Positions 18,637 to 27,891 are shown, numbered from the stretch's first letter. The stretch: 64,000 nucleotides of DNA from Rahnella rivi (GCF_019049655.1 NZ_JAFMOX010000062.1:186001-250000), one strand, 5' to 3'. Numbers and translations: made by a program. The notes: generated from the letters alone by a model not told the origin.

Positions 18637-18822
18637 CTCTTTTCCGGTCATTTTACGTGCTGCGAAGAACGCTATCCTGACAGAATGCGGCGGCCAAAAA
18701 TATGGAACCTGCCTCGTAATAACACGATTTACTTAGGATTCTCTTTTGCCGATCGGGCAGCAGGCGTCTATTCTCAAACACTTAACGGAGTCCATCTTTC
18801 CCTCAGCTAAGGAAGACTGAAA

Positions 18823-20976
18823 ATGCGTCTGTCCATCCTCTTTATGGCAACCGGTCTGGCTCTCAGCCAGTTTGCAGGCGCTGCGCAAACTGCGCAGCCC
18901 GCCACGCAGGAGCACGTCATGAATCATGCTATCAAAGCCGATAATCCGTTTTTAACCCCCAGCCCGCTGGAATATCAGGCACCGCAATTCAATCTCTATA
19001 AAGACAGTGATTACGAACCGGCCATTCTTGAAGGCATCCGCCAGAAACTCGCTGAAGTCGATAAAATTGCCAGCGACAGCGCACCGCCTACTTTTGAAAA
19101 TACCTATGTGGCGCTGGAAAAATCCGGCGTCATGCTCCAGCGCGTGCAAAACGTTTTTGGCGCGATGACCGGCGCGAACACCAACGATACGCTGCAAAAA
19201 ATTGACGAAGACACATCGCCAAAACTGGCCGCGATGGATGACAGCATTCATCTCAACAGCAAACTGTTTGCGCGCCTGAAAGCGGTGTATGACCAGCGCA
19301 GCAGCCTGAAGGTGTCGCCGGAGTCGCAGCGTCTGATCGAGGTGACGTTTAAAGATTTTGAGCTGGCCGGCGCCAATCTTTCTGATGCGGATAAAGACAA
19401 ACTTAAGGCGCTGAATCAGCAGGCGGCGACGCTCAGCACCCAGTTCACCAACAAGTTGCTGGCCGCGACCAAAGCGGGCGGGCTGACGGTGAAAGACAAA
19501 GCGCAGCTTTCCGGGCTAAGCGATGCCGAATTATCCGCTGCCGCGCAGGCCGCCAAAGACCGTAAGCTGGATAACGCCTGGCTGCTGGTGCTGCAAAATA
19601 CGACGCAGCAGCCGTTGTTGCAGTCGCTCGATGACCGGGAAACCCGCAAGGCGCTGTATGAAGCATCCATCAATCGTGCTGAAAAAGGCGATGCCAACGA
19701 CACCCGCGAGCTGATTGCTAAGCTTGCAAAAGTTCGTGCTGAGCAGGCTCAGGTGCTGGGCTTCCCAAGCTATGCGGCGTGGAAGCTGGAAGATCAGATG
19801 GCGAAAACGCCACAGGCTGCGCTGGATTTCATGCACAAAATTGTGCCGGCAGCCACCGCCCGCGCACAGCGTGAGGCGCAGGATATTCAGACGGAAATCG
19901 ATAAACAGAAGGGCGGCTTCCAGGTGGCTGCCTGGGACTGGCAGCATTACGCGCAGCAGGTGCGCAAAGAGAAATATGATCTGGACGACGCGCAAATCAA
20001 ACCCTATTTCGAGCTGAACAATGTGCTGGAAAACGGCGTGTTTTATGCCGCTAACCTGTTGTACGGCATCACGTTTAAAGAACGCAAAGACCTGCCGGTG
20101 TATAACCCGGACGTGCGGGTTTTTGAGGTGTTCGATAAAGACGGTAAATCGATGGCGCTGTTCTATGCCGATTATTATCAGCGCGATAATAAAGGCGGCG
20201 GCGCGTGGATGAGCAACTACGTCGATCAGTCGAAACTGCTGGGCACTAAGCCGGTGATTTACAACGTCGCCAACTTCCAGAAACCCGCCGCGGGGCAGCC
20301 GGCGCTGCTGTCGTGGGACGACGTGATCACTATGTTCCACGAGTTTGGTCATACGTTGCACGGTCTGTTTGCCAGTCAGGAATACCCGAGCCTTTCCGGT
20401 ACCGCGACGCCGCGTGATTTTGTCGAGTTCCCTTCTCAGTTTAACGAGCACTGGGCGAGCGATCCGAAAGTGTTTACTCACTTCGCGAAACATTATCAGA
20501 CTGGCGAAGTGATGCCGCAGGCGTTGCAGGACAAAATCGAGAAGGCCAGTAAGTTCAACAAAGGCTATGACATGACCGAGCTTCTGGCCGCCGCGCTGCT
20601 GGATATGCACTGGCACAGCCTGAGCGCCGACGCACCCCAGCAGGATGTCGATAAGTTCGAGGCGGATTCGCTGGCGAAGGACAAAGTGAACCTGGCGTAT
20701 GTACCGCCGCGCTACCGTTCCAGCTATTTCCAGCACATCTGGGGTAACGGCTATGCGGCCGGATATTACGCCTACTTGTGGACAGAAATGCTGGCCGACG
20801 ATGCCTTTGCGGGTATCACCGAACAGGGCGGGCTGACGCGGGAGAATGGTCAGAAATTCCGTGATCAGATCCTCTCACGCGGTAACAGCGAAGATCTCGA
20901 AAAGCTCTACGAAACCTGGCGCGGTAAGGCGCCGTCAATTGAGCCGATGCTGAAAAATCGCGGGCTGGAGGAGTAA
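18823..20976 (+). CDS. dcp: Dipeptidyl carboxypeptidase, exported M3 metallopeptidase
   Basis: 717 residues, preceded by a good TAAGGAAG ribosome site. The zinc motif HEFGH is seen (TMFHEFGHTLHGLFA), with the downstream Glu of the family (DFVEFPSQFNEHW). Dcp removes dipeptides from C-termini and helps recycle peptides. Unlike the cytoplasmic E. coli enzyme of ~681 residues, this one has an N-terminal signal peptide (MRLSILFMATGLALSQFAGAA) and a short linker, so it is probably periplasmic. The paralogous oligopeptidase A (prlC) lies at 51279 without a signal. The closest match is Dcp rather than PrlC because of the GNGYAAGYYAYLWTEMLADDAF segment. Confidence 0.92.
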   Translation: MRLSILFMATGLALSQFAGAAQTAQPATQEHVMNHAIKADNPFLTPSPLEYQAPQFNLYKDSDYEPAILEGIRQKLAEVDKIASDSAPPTFENTYVALEKSGVMLQRVQNVFGAMTGANTNDTLQKIDEDTSPKLAAMDDSIHLNSKLFARLKAVYDQRSSLKVSPESQRLIEVTFKDFELAGANLSDADKDKLKALNQQAATLSTQFTNKLLAATKAGGLTVKDKAQLSGLSDAELSAAAQAAKDRKLDNAWLLVLQNTTQQPLLQSLDDRETRKALYEASINRAEKGDANDTRELIAKLAKVRAEQAQVLGFPSYAAWKLEDQMAKTPQAALDFMHKIVPAATARAQREAQDIQTEIDKQKGGFQVAAWDWQHYAQQVRKEKYDLDDAQIKPYFELNNVLENGVFYAANLLYGITFKERKDLPVYNPDVRVFEVFDKDGKSMALFYADYYQRDNKGGGAWMSNYVDQSKLLGTKPVIYNVANFQKPAAGQPALLSWDDVITMFHEFGHTLHGLFASQEYPSLSGTATPRDFVEFPSQFNEHWASDPKVFTHFAKHYQTGEVMPQALQDKIEKASKFNKGYDMTELLAAALLDMHWHSLSADAPQQDVDKFEADSLAKDKVNLAYVPPRYRSSYFQHIWGNGYAAGYYAYLWTEMLADDAFAGITEQGGLTRENGQKFRDQILSRGNSEDLEKLYETWRGKAPSIEPMLKNRGLEE

Positions 20977-20985
20977 AAATGGCCG

Positions 20986-21008
20986 TGCCCGGTATTGCGC
21001 CGGGCACG
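20986..21008. other. GC-rich hairpin after dcp
   Basis: GTGCCCGG-N7-CCGGGCAC is a perfect 8-bp stem 9 bases after the dcp stop. It lacks a T run, so it may be a 3'-end stabiliser rather than an intrinsic terminator. Confidence 0.45.
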
Positions 21009-21111
21009 GATAACCTCGCCGGAAAGAGTTAAATCAACGCCCGAAAAACGTCGCTTCCCCCGTTCGAATTCCCCTATGCTTTTCCCATGTTCCCGGTCTG
21101 CGAGTGAAATC

Positions 21112-22170
21112 ATGCTTTTCGATTTGCCTGACGATGATGTTCTTTATGCTGCGCTGATTGCCCGCGACCCGGCTTACGACGGCTTTGCCTTTGTCGGTGT
21201 GAAAAGTACCGGGATTTTTTGCCGGCTGACCTGCCCGGCGCGCAAGCCTAAACGTGAGAACTCGGTGTTTTATCCGTCGATGGTCAGTGCGATGGAAGCA
21301 GGATACCGCCCGTGTAAACGCTGCCGTCCGCTCATGCAGGGCGGAGAGAAAGACCCGCTGGTGCTGAAGTTACTGGCAGCGCTGGAAAATGAGCCAGACA
21401 AAAAGTGGAGTGAAGGCGATGTGCAGGCAATGAATGTTGACCCTTCCACTGTCCGCCGGGCTTTTAAACGGCAGTTCGGGATCACGTTTCTGGAAATGGC
21501 GCGCCTGCGCAGAGTCGGTAAAGGCGTCGATGCCCTGACCGGCGGAGAGCCGGTGATTGAAGCGCAACTGGATGCCAGTTTTGGATCCGGTAGCGGATTT
21601 CGCGCGGCAATCACCCGGCAAATCGGGCTGAACCCCAGTCAGGCCAGAAAGCATCAGTTTCTGAAAGCTGACTGGCTGGATACGCCGATCGGTTCCATGC
21701 TGGCGATTGCCAGCCGCGACGCGCTGTATCTGCTGGAGTTTATTGACCGTCCGGCGTTGCCCAACGAAATTGAGCGGCTGAAACAGCTGACGTCATCTGA
21801 AATTATTTTTGGCCGCAACCCGGTCATAGATCAGCTCGAACAGGAACTGACGGCGTATTTCGCGGGCGGGAAGCGTTTATTCCTCACGCCGCTGGCAGAA
21901 TTCGGTTCGTTGTTCACCCGAAAAGTCTGGGATGCGCTCAGAGCTATTCCGGCGGGTGAAGTGCGCAGCTACTCTGCGCTGGCGGCCGATATCGGGCAGG
22001 CAACCGCTTCCCGCGCCGTCGCCAGGGCAAATGGCGCTAACCAGATTTCCATTCTGATCCCTTGCCATCGCGTCATCGGTGCCGACGGTTCGCTGACCGG
22101 TTACGGCGGCGGTTTGTGGCGCAAGCGCTGGCTGATTGAACACGAACGAAGAATGGCGCTGAGCCGCTAA
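21112..22170 (+). CDS. ada: Ada, DNA alkylation repair methyltransferase and regulator
   Basis: 352 residues from the ATG at 21112 (GAGTGAAATC precedes it; the longer open frame upstream has no homology). The N-terminal zinc domain has its four cysteines (C37, C41, C68, C71; FCRLTC and RPCKRC). By family knowledge the first accepts methyl groups from phosphotriesters and turns Ada into an activator. An AraC-type helix-turn-helix follows (about 90-180). The C-terminal domain has the methyl acceptor motif PCHRVIG for O6-methylguanine. Ada activates itself and other repair genes; no alkB is seen next to it. The next gene starts 15 bases later. Confidence 0.93.
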   Translation: MLFDLPDDDVLYAALIARDPAYDGFAFVGVKSTGIFCRLTCPARKPKRENSVFYPSMVSAMEAGYRPCKRCRPLMQGGEKDPLVLKLLAALENEPDKKWSEGDVQAMNVDPSTVRRAFKRQFGITFLEMARLRRVGKGVDALTGGEPVIEAQLDASFGSGSGFRAAITRQIGLNPSQARKHQFLKADWLDTPIGSMLAIASRDALYLLEFIDRPALPNEIERLKQLTSSEIIFGRNPVIDQLEQELTAYFAGGKRLFLTPLAEFGSLFTRKVWDALRAIPAGEVRSYSALAADIGQATASRAVARANGANQISILIPCHRVIGADGSLTGYGGGLWRKRWLIEHERRMALSR

Positions 22171-22184
22171 ACGAGGAGCAAGGT

Positions 22185-22937
22185 ATGAGTCAGCAACGTC
22201 AGGCACTGGCATTTTCAGCGCTTCATCAGAAACACAATCCGGTCATTTTATACAACATCTGGGATGCGGGTAGCGCGCTGGCCGTGGAACAGGCGGGAGC
22301 AAAGGCCATCGCGACTGGCAGCTGGTCATGCGCGGCGGCGCAGGGTTATCAGGATGGCGAGGCCATGCCTTTTGCCAGCCTGTTGCAGACGGTGCAACGC
22401 ATTGCTTCGGTGATAAGTTTGCCGCTGACGGTGGATTTTGAAACCGGTTATGGCGCTGACCGTTGCGATAATCTGAGCGCCCTTTTGCAGGCAGGCGTGG
22501 TGGGAATTAATGTTGAAGATCAGCAAATGGGATCATCCGCGCTGAACGGGGTCCGTGAGCAATGCGAGATTCTCACTTCGCTTCGTCAGGTGGCTGAAAC
22601 GCAGGGAATCGCTTTATTTATCAATGCCCGTACCGATGTCTTTTTGCAGCAACCGGATGCCTCGCAGCACCCGGCGCTGATGGCGGAAGCTAAAAAACGG
22701 CTGGCCGCTTATCAGGACGCCGGTGCCAGTGGCTTTTTTGCCCCCGGTCTGAGCGATCCGGGCCTGATTGCTGAACTCTGTGAGGTTTCCGCACTGCCGG
22801 TGAATATTATGGCCAGCAGCCTGACGCCGCCGCTGGCCGATCTCATCGCGGCGGGGGTCAGCCGGTTAAGCTACGGCCCGCACCCTTATATCGGGCTGAT
22901 GGAAACCCTTACGCAGCAAGCGCGCGCGCTGTATTAG
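22185..22937 (+). CDS. Isocitrate lyase/PEP mutase superfamily protein
   Basis: A 250-residue TIM-barrel protein with a strong GAGGAGCAAGG ribosome site. Features of the superfamily: YNIWDAGSALAVEQAGA near the start, the metal-binding LTVDFETGYG, and GVVGINVEDQ. The family cleaves or forms C-C or P-C bonds in 2-oxo acids (e.g. oxaloacetate decarboxylase, methylisocitrate lyase, PEP mutase). The catalytic K-x-C loop of true isocitrate or methylisocitrate lyases is not seen, so the substrate is open. The last 29 bases overlap the end of the convergent MFS gene. It probably forms an operon with ada by spacing, but the functional link is unclear. Confidence 0.8.
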   Translation: MSQQRQALAFSALHQKHNPVILYNIWDAGSALAVEQAGAKAIATGSWSCAAAQGYQDGEAMPFASLLQTVQRIASVISLPLTVDFETGYGADRCDNLSALLQAGVVGINVEDQQMGSSALNGVREQCEILTSLRQVAETQGIALFINARTDVFLQQPDASQHPALMAEAKKRLAAYQDAGASGFFAPGLSDPGLIAELCEVSALPVNIMASSLTPPLADLIAAGVSRLSYGPHPYIGLMETLTQQARALY

Positions 22938-24123
22938 CCGCCAGCCGGTGCCCCATCCAGAAGAATACCAGCCCGCCCGCAGAGGCGGCGATCAGCGCGA
23001 TAAACATCACTGACGGGGCGGCGTAACTGAGCAGAAAACCGCACATCACCGGGTTTATCGCGCCACCCAGATTGCTCAGATTCTGCATGCCGTAATAGCT
23101 GCCTTTCATGTTTTCCGGTGCGATAAAGTCGATAAACATGTATTCCACCGGAATAACGATAAGTTCACCAAAGCTGAAGATGGCCATGGCGATGATCCAC
23201 AGCAGTACCGATTCCCCCGCAACCATAAAACCGATCAACCCGACGATGAAAAATACCGTGCCGAGCAGCAGCCACCTCAGCAGGGTGTCCTGTTTCATGC
23301 GGCTGCTTAAGACATACTGGAAAGCGATGACAATCACGGCATTCGTGATCATTACCGCGCCGATAATTTTGTAGGCAAAGGCGGCATTCGACACAAGTAT
23401 CAGATATTGCGACAGATAACCGGCAAACTGTCCGAAAACCACCGAGCCGAGCGTGCTGCCCAGGGTGAAATAAATCAGACGGCGGTCGCGCGCGAGAATG
23501 CCCAGCGTCTGGCGCAGATTCGGTTTCGGCAGGGGTTTGTGTTCCTCTTCTGCCTGAGGCGGCCTGTGCGGGATATGACGTAATCCCCAGCCGAGGGAAA
23601 TCACCGTGCCGAGCGCCAGCACACCGGAAATCACGAACGGCAGCTTCGGGCTGAACCCGGCTAACCAGACGCCAAGTGATGATCCGACCGCCCAGCCGAC
23701 GTTCACCAGCGTGTAGTTCATGGAGAAGGCTTTAACCCGTTTCGCCACCGGCAACCAGCTGGCGATACAGGCTTTGAGCGTAATACTCAGCAGCGCGTAG
23801 GAGGCATTGAGCAACGCCAGCACCACCAGAACACCGGTGACGCCGGGCAGTACCGGCAGCAGTAAAAAGCTCAGTCCAAAAGCGCTGATCGAGACAATAA
23901 TCAGCGTCCGGTGATTGAATTTATCCACCAGATAACCGGCGTACAGACCACTGAGAATGCCGATCGCCAGACTGGCCCCGAGAATAATCCCGACACTTTT
24001 CGGCAGAAGATGATAGTGCTCGGTCAGATAAATCGTGATGAACGGCAGCGTCACACCTCGTCCGATAGTGAGCACTAACGAACTGGCGAGCAGCGCGAGG
24101 ATCAGCGGCGGCATTCCCTTCAT
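22909..24123 (-). CDS. MFS transporter, YdeE-like
   Basis: About 404 residues from the ATG at 24123 (AAGGAA ribosome site 10 bases before); a start at 24162 would add 13 residues. Twelve hydrophobic segments and the MFS loop 2-3 motif GLYAGYLVDKFNHRTL are clear. The N-terminus (LALLASSLVLTIGRGVTLPFITIYL) and the segment GELIVIPVEYMFIDFIAPENMKGSYYGMQ resemble E. coli YdeE, an exporter of dipeptides or small drugs. The 3' end overlaps the previous convergent gene by 29 bases. Substrate is unknown. Confidence 0.82.
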   Translation of the reverse strand: MKGMPPLILALLASSLVLTIGRGVTLPFITIYLTEHYHLLPKSVGIILGASLAIGILSGLYAGYLVDKFNHRTLIIVSISAFGLSFLLLPVLPGVTGVLVVLALLNASYALLSITLKACIASWLPVAKRVKAFSMNYTLVNVGWAVGSSLGVWLAGFSPKLPFVISGVLALGTVISLGWGLRHIPHRPPQAEEEHKPLPKPNLRQTLGILARDRRLIYFTLGSTLGSVVFGQFAGYLSQYLILVSNAAFAYKIIGAVMITNAVIVIAFQYVLSSRMKQDTLLRWLLLGTVFFIVGLIGFMVAGESVLLWIIAMAIFSFGELIVIPVEYMFIDFIAPENMKGSYYGMQNLSNLGGAINPVMCGFLLSYAAPSVMFIALIAASAGGLVFFWMGHRLAANTARALAA

Positions 24124-24255
24124 TCTCAAGGCATTCCTTTCAAAAACATGGTGGATGACCAATGATGATAGTCGAGTCTGCGCAGTATTTTTCGATACAA
24201 AAAGCGGGGAATAAAGTGAGTTGCGCGGCTATCCCCGCGCCTTCGCAAGATTGTG

Positions 24256-24290
24256 TTACGGCTTCTGCGGCGCAACGCCGTGGAAGAGCA
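24256..24290. repeat. Left 35-bp direct repeat flanking the nuclease gene
   Basis: This 35-bp segment matches the last 11 codons and stop of the neighbouring tetR gene (25553-25587) with a single mismatch. Both copies keep the TAA stop in the tetR frame. It is not part of any gene here, so it looks like one end of an insertion that duplicated or restored the tetR 3' end. Confidence 0.85.
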
Positions 24291-24329
24291 ATGAGCCCAC
24301 TTGCGCAGGCTCAGTTATACACAGAAAAA

Positions 24330-25415
24330 TCAGCAGTAGCTTTGTGCGGTAGTATTGAGATGCTCAGCGAATTGATAGATGTCATCAAGCGACTCTATCG
24401 GATGACGCGTTTCAGTCTTGTCCGCATCAAATAACCCAATATAGAGTTGAGAACGGTTAAAGTGCAGGCGGCAAACAGGCTTACGGTTATTGTCATCAAT
24501 CAAAATACCGAAATAACTTTTAGTATCTCTATGAGTAATGCGTTTGATATCAATCACTGTTCTGATGATTGATTTAACAATATGAAACCCTTCAAGTTCT
24601 TCCTCTGTTGTAACGATTTGATCGGATTCAACAACATTGACTGTCGGTTGTGATATTTCCTGTTCCTCTTCAACAACTTTTGTCGCTGAATTTTGAACAG
24701 TGCCGCTGAGGGCTGATTTCAGTCGTTCGTTCACCTGATCATTCAACAACTGGACTGCGGCTTTACGGGTGAGAGTATTAAACTGTTCGCGTACTTTTTG
24801 CGTCAACATTCCATCGTAGACCCGCGAAGCGAAAAACTTCACAAAGTCTTCTTCGGGATTAGTGAATTGAGCAAGGAATATTTTTTTGATTTGGCTAACG
24901 TACTTCAATTCCCCTGCCGCATTGACTATGGATTCAACATCGAAAGCAGACTTGGTTAACTTCACGAGTTCTGAAACAAGATTTTCATCAATATCAAGGA
25001 TGTCCAGCTCAAGAAAAGGCTTTTCATCCATTTTATTGGGTGCATCCAGATCGGTAAAGAACTTATAAACCTGTCCGTTTGTGAGGATGGATATTCTTGC
25101 ATTGGTTACATGAAAATAACGAAATAGCTGAGATGCATGATTAACATTCAGAGATTCGCCTATTTTCTTGCACTCAACCAGAATCTGTATTTCCCCACCT
25201 TTCAATATCGCATAATCTATTTTTTCCCCTTTTTTGGTACCTACGTCACAGATAAATTCTGGAACGACTTCAGTTGGATCAAAAACGTCATAGCCAAGGA
25301 TTTTATTGATGAAAGGCATGACAAATGCATTTTTCGTTGCTTCTTCAGTCTGAATTAAAAGTGACTGCTGTTTGATTTTTACAGCCAAACTGTTTAATTG
25401 TTCAAGAATTTCCAT
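24330..25415 (-). CDS. Orphan HsdR_N-like PD-(D/E)xK nuclease
   Basis: 361 residues, AT-rich and unlike its neighbours in codon use. Residues 10-130 match the type I restriction enzyme R-subunit N-terminal domain: an early Glu (TEEATKNAFVMPFINKIL), then KIDYAIL with Asp67 and VECKK with Glu81 and Lys83, the Mg-dependent nuclease triad, then a helical region with SQLFRYFHVTNARISILTNG. The C-terminal ~100 residues form a separate domain of unknown function. No methylase or specificity subunit is adjacent. It lies between 35-bp direct repeats, so it was probably brought in as a small mobile cargo. A phage-defence or modified-DNA nuclease role is plausible but unproven. Confidence 0.75.
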   Translation of the reverse strand: MEILEQLNSLAVKIKQQSLLIQTEEATKNAFVMPFINKILGYDVFDPTEVVPEFICDVGTKKGEKIDYAILKGGEIQILVECKKIGESLNVNHASQLFRYFHVTNARISILTNGQVYKFFTDLDAPNKMDEKPFLELDILDIDENLVSELVKLTKSAFDVESIVNAAGELKYVSQIKKIFLAQFTNPEEDFVKFFASRVYDGMLTQKVREQFNTLTRKAAVQLLNDQVNERLKSALSGTVQNSATKVVEEEQEISQPTVNVVESDQIVTTEEELEGFHIVKSIIRTVIDIKRITHRDTKSYFGILIDDNNRKPVCRLHFNRSQLYIGLFDADKTETRHPIESLDDIYQFAEHLNTTAQSYC

Positions 25416-25552
25416 ATAACCCTCTTTATTTTTTAATCACTGCTGCGTGATGATTACTTATAGGGAAAATATGGAAATAAAACCAGATGTAAAAGCGTGG
25501 GCCTGATCACTTATTTCATGAAAGACTCACTATTTTTAACGCTTCCGATAAA

Positions 25553-25587
25553 TTATGGCTTCTGCGGCGCAACGCCGTGGAAGAGCA
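25553..25587. repeat. Right 35-bp direct repeat (3' end of tetR)
   Basis: The copy inside the tetR coding region, including its stop codon. It matches 24256-24290 at 34 of 35 positions, separated by about 1.26 kb that contains only the nuclease gene. Confidence 0.85.
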
Positions 25588-26254
25588 GGACGGCGACGTG
25601 TTTGCGCAGCGCTTCGGGGGAAATGGGGGAAGCGGTGCCCTGGCGCATTTTCATGGAGGCGAGGGGGAACAGGGTCAGGCCGAACAGGGAGATGAACAGC
25701 AGCGCCGGATCGAGATCGGGGTTCAGGCGTCCTTCGCTCTGCCAGCGGGTGATGCATTCCTGCACCACTTTGCGGTTTTTGTCGCCATTGCGTTCTTCCA
25801 TGCGTTTTTTCAACATCCCGCTTTCACTGATCACTTCCCGTACCCACAGCGGCGCGACCCAGGGGTATTTCACCGCCGCGTCGATCATGCATTGTGCCAT
25901 CGCGGTGATTGCCATCAGCGGATCGTCGGCGTGGACATCAAAAATATCGCTAAACCCCGCGCGTACTGGCTGAAAACGTTCGTCGATGAGTACATCCAGC
26001 AGTTGTTCGCGGGTATTGAAGTAGTAATGCAGCATGGCGGTGGTGACACCCGCTTCTTTGGCGATCATGCTGAGAGGCGTTTCGGCGATACCTGATTGGG
26101 CAAAGAGTTTCAGGGCGGCATCCAGCAGCAGTTCGCGCTTATCCACGCCTTTTTTGACCCCGCTCGGGCGACCCGGACGGCGTGCGGATGCGGTGCCTTC
26201 CTCCTGAACCTTTTGTGCTGTCGTCGCCTTTTCTGAGATTTTTCTGTCTGTCAT
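25553..26254 (-). CDS. TetR-family regulator of the adjacent DHA2 exporter
   Basis: 233 residues. The first ~30 residues are basic and Gln/Ala-rich, ending in RRPGRPSG, before the helix-turn-helix (about 38-85: ELLLDAALKLFAQSGIAETPLSMIAKEAGVTTAMLHYYF). The rest is the ligand-binding helical domain. It is divergent from the MFS gene at 26339, and a perfect palindrome lies between them, so it probably represses that pump and itself. The 3' end is the recombination target that is repeated 1.3 kb away; the reading frame is intact here. Confidence 0.85.
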   Translation of the reverse strand: MTDRKISEKATTAQKVQEEGTASARRPGRPSGVKKGVDKRELLLDAALKLFAQSGIAETPLSMIAKEAGVTTAMLHYYFNTREQLLDVLIDERFQPVRAGFSDIFDVHADDPLMAITAMAQCMIDAAVKYPWVAPLWVREVISESGMLKKRMEERNGDKNRKVVQECITRWQSEGRLNPDLDPALLFISLFGLTLFPLASMKMRQGTASPISPEALRKHVAVLLFHGVAPQKP

Positions 26255-26297
26255 GAGCGGGGTGATCCATTGACCGGATGAAGGTGATGCGTCAATA

Positions 26298-26317
26298 TTA
26301 ATTATACAGTTAATTAA
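26298..26317. promoter_or_regulatory. Candidate TetR-type operator between tetR and the DHA2 exporter
   Basis: TTAATTA-N6-TAATTAA is a perfect 7-bp inverted repeat in the 84-base divergent gap. It overlaps the expected promoter region of both genes, as typical for this regulator family. Confidence 0.6.
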
Positions 26318-26338
26318 TTACAAGTCAGGATAGCATTC

Positions 26339-27838
26339 ATGACAACTATAAATTCGGCGCAGAGCGAAGTGAAAGAGGCCAGGCCTTCGATCAAGCTTCT
26401 GTTCTCCGCGCTGTTACTGGTGATGCTGCTGGCCGCGCTTGACCAGACCATTGTCTCGACGGCGTTGCCGACTATCGTCGGTGAACTGGGCGGGCTGGAT
26501 CAGCTTTCCTGGGTGGTCACCTCCTATCTGCTGGCGTCAACGATCGTGGTGCCGTTGTACGGCAAATTCGGTGATTTGCTGGGAAGAAAAATCGTGCTGC
26601 AAACGGCGATAGTGGTGTTCCTGCTCGGCTCGGTACTTTGCGGGCTGGCACAGAACATGACTCAGCTGATCCTGATGCGTGCCCTGCAGGGGCTAGGCGG
26701 CGGCGGGCTGATGGTGGTCACTATGGCCGCGGTCGGGGATGTTATTCCGCCGGCGGAACGCGGTAAATATCAGGGCTTGTTCGGCGGCGTGTTTGGGCTG
26801 GCGACCGTCATTGGTCCGCTGATCGGCGGTTTTCTCGTCGAGCACATGTCATGGCGCTGGATTTTCTACATCAACCTGCCGCTGGGTATTTTTGCGCTGC
26901 TGGTGATCGGCGTGGCGCTGAAATCGCAGACTGCGCGTATTCGCCATGAAATTGACTTTCTCGGCGCGGCGTACCTGGCGGCGGCGCTGACCAGCATCAT
27001 CTTGTTTACCAGCGAAGGCGGCACGGTGTATCAGTGGTCTGATCCGCAGCTGTGGTGCATTCTGGCGTTCGGCGTGGTGACACTTGGCGGCTTCATTTAT
27101 GAAGAGACGCTGGCGGCGGAGCCGATCATCCCGCTCGGGCTGTTCCGCGACCGCACCTTCCTGCTGAGCTGCGCCATCAGCTTTATTATCGGCATGTCGC
27201 TGATGGGCTCGGTGACCTTCCTGCCGCTCTATTTGCAGGTGGTCAAAGGCTCATCACCTTCCGCCGCCGGGATGCAACTGCTGCCACTGATGGGGGCGCT
27301 GCTGGTCAGTTCGATTGTCAGTGGCCGGATTATCAGCCGCATTGGCCGCTATCGGCTGTTCCCGATTTTCGGCACGTTACTCAGCTTTATCGGCATGCTG
27401 ATGCTGGGCAATCTCACGCTCAGCACAACGTTACCCCAGCTTTATCTTTATATCGGCGTCCTCGGTTTCGGACTGGGTATGGTGATGCAGGTTCTGGTGC
27501 TGGCGGTGCAGAACTCGGTATCGATGAAACAGCTGGGCGTGGCGACATCCAGCGTGACGTTATTCCGCTCGATCGGCGGTTCCATCGGCGTGGCGGCCTT
27601 CGGCGCACTTTTCACACAAGGTCTGCGTTCGCAACTGGAAAAACTGATCCCCGAAGGCACCCCGATCCCGCGCTCACTCAGCGCGCAGGCGGTACAGCAA
27701 TTACCGGCAACCATTCGCGATGATTATTTGCAGGCATTCGCCACCGCGCTGCACTCGGTGTACCAGATTTCCGCCGGGGTCATGGTGCTGGCGTTTGTCC
27801 TGTCGTTGTTGCAGAAAGATGTGGTGCTGAAGAAATAG
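26339..27838 (+). CDS. DHA2-family MFS drug exporter (14 membrane segments)
   Basis: 499 residues with the DHA2 (EmrB/QacA) layout: [22 protein letters not shown] in helix 1 (motif D1), [11 protein letters not shown] (motif A), [12 protein letters not shown] (motif B), and [16 protein letters not shown] (motif C, antiporter). It uses the proton gradient to export drugs or toxic metabolites. Ribosome site TCAGGA is 10 bases before the ATG. It is divergent from a TetR regulator, which fits an inducible efflux pair. No EmrA-like membrane fusion partner lies next to it, so it may work alone. Confidence 0.9.
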   Translation: MTTINSAQSEVKEARPSIKLLFSALLLVMLLAALDQTIVSTALPTIVGELGGLDQLSWVVTSYLLASTIVVPLYGKFGDLLGRKIVLQTAIVVFLLGSVLCGLAQNMTQLILMRALQGLGGGGLMVVTMAAVGDVIPPAERGKYQGLFGGVFGLATVIGPLIGGFLVEHMSWRWIFYINLPLGIFALLVIGVALKSQTARIRHEIDFLGAAYLAAALTSIILFTSEGGTVYQWSDPQLWCILAFGVVTLGGFIYEETLAAEPIIPLGLFRDRTFLLSCAISFIIGMSLMGSVTFLPLYLQVVKGSSPSAAGMQLLPLMGALLVSSIVSGRIISRIGRYRLFPIFGTLLSFIGMLMLGNLTLSTTLPQLYLYIGVLGFGLGMVMQVLVLAVQNSVSMKQLGVATSSVTLFRSIGGSIGVAAFGALFTQGLRSQLEKLIPEGTPIPRSLSAQAVQQLPATIRDDYLQAFATALHSVYQISAGVMVLAFVLSLLQKDVVLKK

Positions 27839-27851
27839 TGATTCGTTTAAA

Positions 27852-27891
27852 ATTCTTTCTGCGGCGATGAGTATTGGGCCGCAGAAAGAAT
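27852..27891. terminator. Perfect inverted repeat after the exporter gene
   Basis: ATTCTTTCTGCGGC and its exact complement GCCGCAGAAAGAAT (14-bp stem, 12-base loop) lie 13 bases after the exporter stop. A following T run is absent, though the stem itself carries T-rich and A-rich ends. It probably ends the exporter transcript and marks the border of the AT-rich islet that follows. Confidence 0.6.

Noticed and set aside
19531..20736. 401-codon minus-strand open frame inside dcp
   Set aside because: It is a shadow of dcp, which has a clear zinc motif and full-length match; His/Arg-rich composition is typical of such shadows.
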